Assembly (NCBI GenBank): GCA_018814465.1
Contig: JAHIZR010000209.1
Coordinates: 1 to 6,943, forward strand
Length of the DNA stretch: 6,943 bases
Reading direction: 5' to 3'
Origin: a bacterium
Lineage (GTDB): Bacteria; Electryoneota; RPQS01
Shown piece by piece: positions 5,686 through 6,943 of this stretch; within the stretch, counting starts at the first letter, position 1, and every line of letters starts with the position of its first letter. A program made the position numbers and the translations under genes. A model generated the notes under the pieces. That model made no database searches. It saw only the letters and a program-made list of their open reading frames with translations, and was not told the origin of the DNA.

Positions 5686-6606
5686 CTATTCTTCTTTCTC
5701 AAAGTTCGCGAAGCTGTAAGCCAGACCGAGGGACAGTGTCTGCTTCAGGCGGCCGCCATCGTCGATTTCCTTGTCATACAGCAACTGCCAGGTCAGGCCG
5801 ACGTTAATGATCGAGGAGACCTTGACGCGGAAGATATTATCCCAGTTGATATCCACTTCCTTCCAGTCGTCGTTCAGTTCGTCCGACTTGGAATTCATCA
5901 GCGCCTGGAACAGCGTCAGCTTGGAGTTGAAGCTGTACTTGGATTCGGCCGAGCCCAACAGCACATCGGTCACCCATTCCAGACCGCCATCGGTGATGGT
6001 TTCGGTCTCTTCGACGAAGCTGACCGATGAGTCGGCGGCATAGACTGCGGCATCATAAGTATTAATGTGCTGACGGAAACCGGCGCCCAGCCGGGTCGTG
6101 ACAACGCGGACATTCTCCACGTCAATCAGCTTACGGGCGATACCGGCGGTCTCGGTCAGAACGAGCGGATTCAAATAGCGATCCTTCATTCCGGTTCCGT
6201 CGTAGAACTGCGATTCCACGGTTAACGCCGCATAGGGATCGACAAACCAGCCCTTCGTCCACTTCAGGATACCGTCATAGCGAACCTTGTCTTCGGATTT
6301 TTCGGGACTAGTCCAATCTTTCGTATCTTTATTCTGCGTGTGCTGCTGTCCGAAGGCAAGCTTGAGATCATTTTGCCAGTGCCAACTGCGGGATAATTGC
6401 CGCTTCGCCATCCCGTTGAAGAAGGCGACCCAGTTGATCGAGCCGGCTTCGCCGCCCGTCCAGTTGTCCGAGTAGTTGGCTTGCGTAATGCCGAAGCCGG
6501 TGCTGAATTCCACCTTCCACGGTCCCGCTTCCGGCTGTTCAGCGGCAAACAGCGAACCTGTGACAAAAAACAGTGCGAGTATTCCAGTAATAATCAGCTT
6601 GTTCAT
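5686..6606 (-). CDS. DUF3078-like exported beta-rich protein, probably outer membrane
   Basis: The 306-residue product begins with a signal peptide: Lys3, a hydrophobic stretch at 4-20, and a likely cleavage site near residues 21-22. The mature part is rich in alternating hydrophobic/polar stretches that read as beta strands. Near its start, YSDNWTGGEAGSINW (45-59) resembles the NWxxGGExS motif of DUF3078 proteins, followed by alternating strands as in WHWQNDLKLAFG (75-86). The last strand (LSLGLAYSFANF, 291-302) ends close to the C-terminus, as in outer-membrane barrels. The function of this family is unknown to me, and none is proposed. The ATG at 6606 is preferred because the signal peptide begins there; a GTG at 6639 would overlap the mscL stop but adds polar residues before the signal peptide. 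It lies 29 nt downstream of mscL and is probably co-transcribed. DUF3078 assignment is from motif memory only. Confidence 0.75.
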   Translation of the reverse strand: MNKLIITGILALFFVTGSLFAAEQPEAGPWKVEFSTGFGITQANYSDNWTGGEAGSINWVAFFNGMAKRQLSRSWHWQNDLKLAFGQQHTQNKDTKDWTSPEKSEDKVRYDGILKWTKGWFVDPYAALTVESQFYDGTGMKDRYLNPLVLTETAGIARKLIDVENVRVVTTRLGAGFRQHINTYDAAVYAADSSVSFVEETETITDGGLEWVTDVLLGSAESKYSFNSKLTLFQALMNSKSDELNDDWKEVDINWDNIFRVKVSSIINVGLTWQLLYDKEIDDGGRLKQTLSLGLAYSFANFEKEE

Positions 6607-6635
6607 GTTTTCTCTTGTAGTTGAATGAATAGTTA

Positions 6636-6943
6636 TCACTTCTTGAGCAGATCGCGGATTTCTTCGAGCAGGACTTCGGACTTCGGCGGCGCGGGCGGGG
6701 TGGCAGGAGCTTCTTCCTCTTTCTTCTTCATTGCATTGACACTCTTAATCATCAGGAAGATCGCGAATGCCGTGATTAAAAAGCTGATAATCGTATTCAG
6801 GAACACGCCGTAGCTGATAATCACCGCGCCCGCTTCTTTGGCGGCGTCCAGTGTGGCATAGGGTCCGGCCGTTGTTCCTGCTTTCAGTACACCGAAGAGA
6901 TTCGAGAAATCGACATTACCCAACAGCAAGCCAATCGGCGGCA
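6636..6943 (-). CDS. mscL: Large-conductance mechanosensitive channel MscL, C-terminal part, cut by right window edge
   Basis: MscL is a homopentameric inner-membrane channel that opens under membrane tension and releases solutes in hypo-osmotic shock. The visible 101 residues begin with PPIGLLLGNVDFSNLF, matching the end of the first transmembrane helix region and the start of the periplasmic loop in E. coli MscL (PPLGLLIGGIDF). Next come the loop, YGVFLNTIISFLITAFAIF (second transmembrane helix), MIKSVNAMKKKEEE, an Ala/Pro-rich linker, and the C-terminal bundle helix SEVLLEEIRDLLKK, close to E. coli EVLLTEIRDLLKE. About 43 N-terminal residues, including most of the first helix, lie outside the window. 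The protein ends right after the bundle helix, a few residues earlier than in E. coli. The stop is 29 nt before the DUF3078-like start. Confidence 0.95.
   Translation of the reverse strand, partial: PPIGLLLGNVDFSNLFGVLKAGTTAGPYATLDAAKEAGAVIISYGVFLNTIISFLITAFAIFLMIKSVNAMKKKEEEAPATPPAPPKSEVLLEEIRDLLKK

Overview
The window is ordinary chromosomal DNA from a Gram-negative, facultatively anaerobic bacterium. Multihaem periplasmic cytochromes, an outer-membrane-type protein with a signal peptide, and -35/-10 promoters of sigma-70 type support this. The DUF3078-like protein and the NrfA form with an apparently uncleaved N-terminal anchor suggest Bacteroidetes or a related FCB-group lineage, possibly an uncultured one. 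That placement is a guess, because no rRNA or other phylogenetic marker is present. No tRNA, rRNA, CRISPR array, transposase or phage gene was seen.

Layout. (1) 1-483, minus strand: the N-terminal part of a polytopic GT-C (PMT/ArnT-like) glycosyltransferase running off the left edge. (2) 484-1141: a long non-coding stretch with inverted-repeat debris on its left side, then a 13-bp direct repeat and a good promoter just before nrfA. (3) 1142-2953, plus strand: nrfA and nrfH, the pentahaem catalytic and tetrahaem membrane subunits of ammonia-forming cytochrome c nitrite reductase, in the order A then H. (4) 2954-3259: a gap with a near-consensus sigma-70 promoter and a transcribed leader that holds a terminator-like hairpin. 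(5) 3260-5604, plus strand: cydA and cydB, a bd-type quinol oxidase with a short Q-loop, start and stop codons overlapping by one base. (6) 5630-5669: a strong intrinsic terminator between convergent genes. (7) 5686-6943, minus strand: a DUF3078-like exported protein downstream of mscL, which runs off the right edge.

How the genes work together. nrfAH and cydAB encode two alternative ends of the quinol pool. NrfH takes electrons from (mena)quinol and hands them to NrfA, which reduces nitrite to ammonium in the periplasm. CydAB oxidises quinol and reduces oxygen at low oxygen tension. Both enzyme families are also linked to nitric oxide tolerance, so the cluster reads as a microaerobic/nitrite respiration and nitrosative-stress module. 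This joint role is inferred from adjacency and family knowledge. mscL and the DUF3078-like gene form a separate, probably co-transcribed pair on the other strand.

I found no clearly novel system. The points most worth checking are the A-then-H order of the nrf genes, the leader in front of cydA, the direct repeat upstream of nrfA, and the unknown outer-membrane-type partner of mscL.
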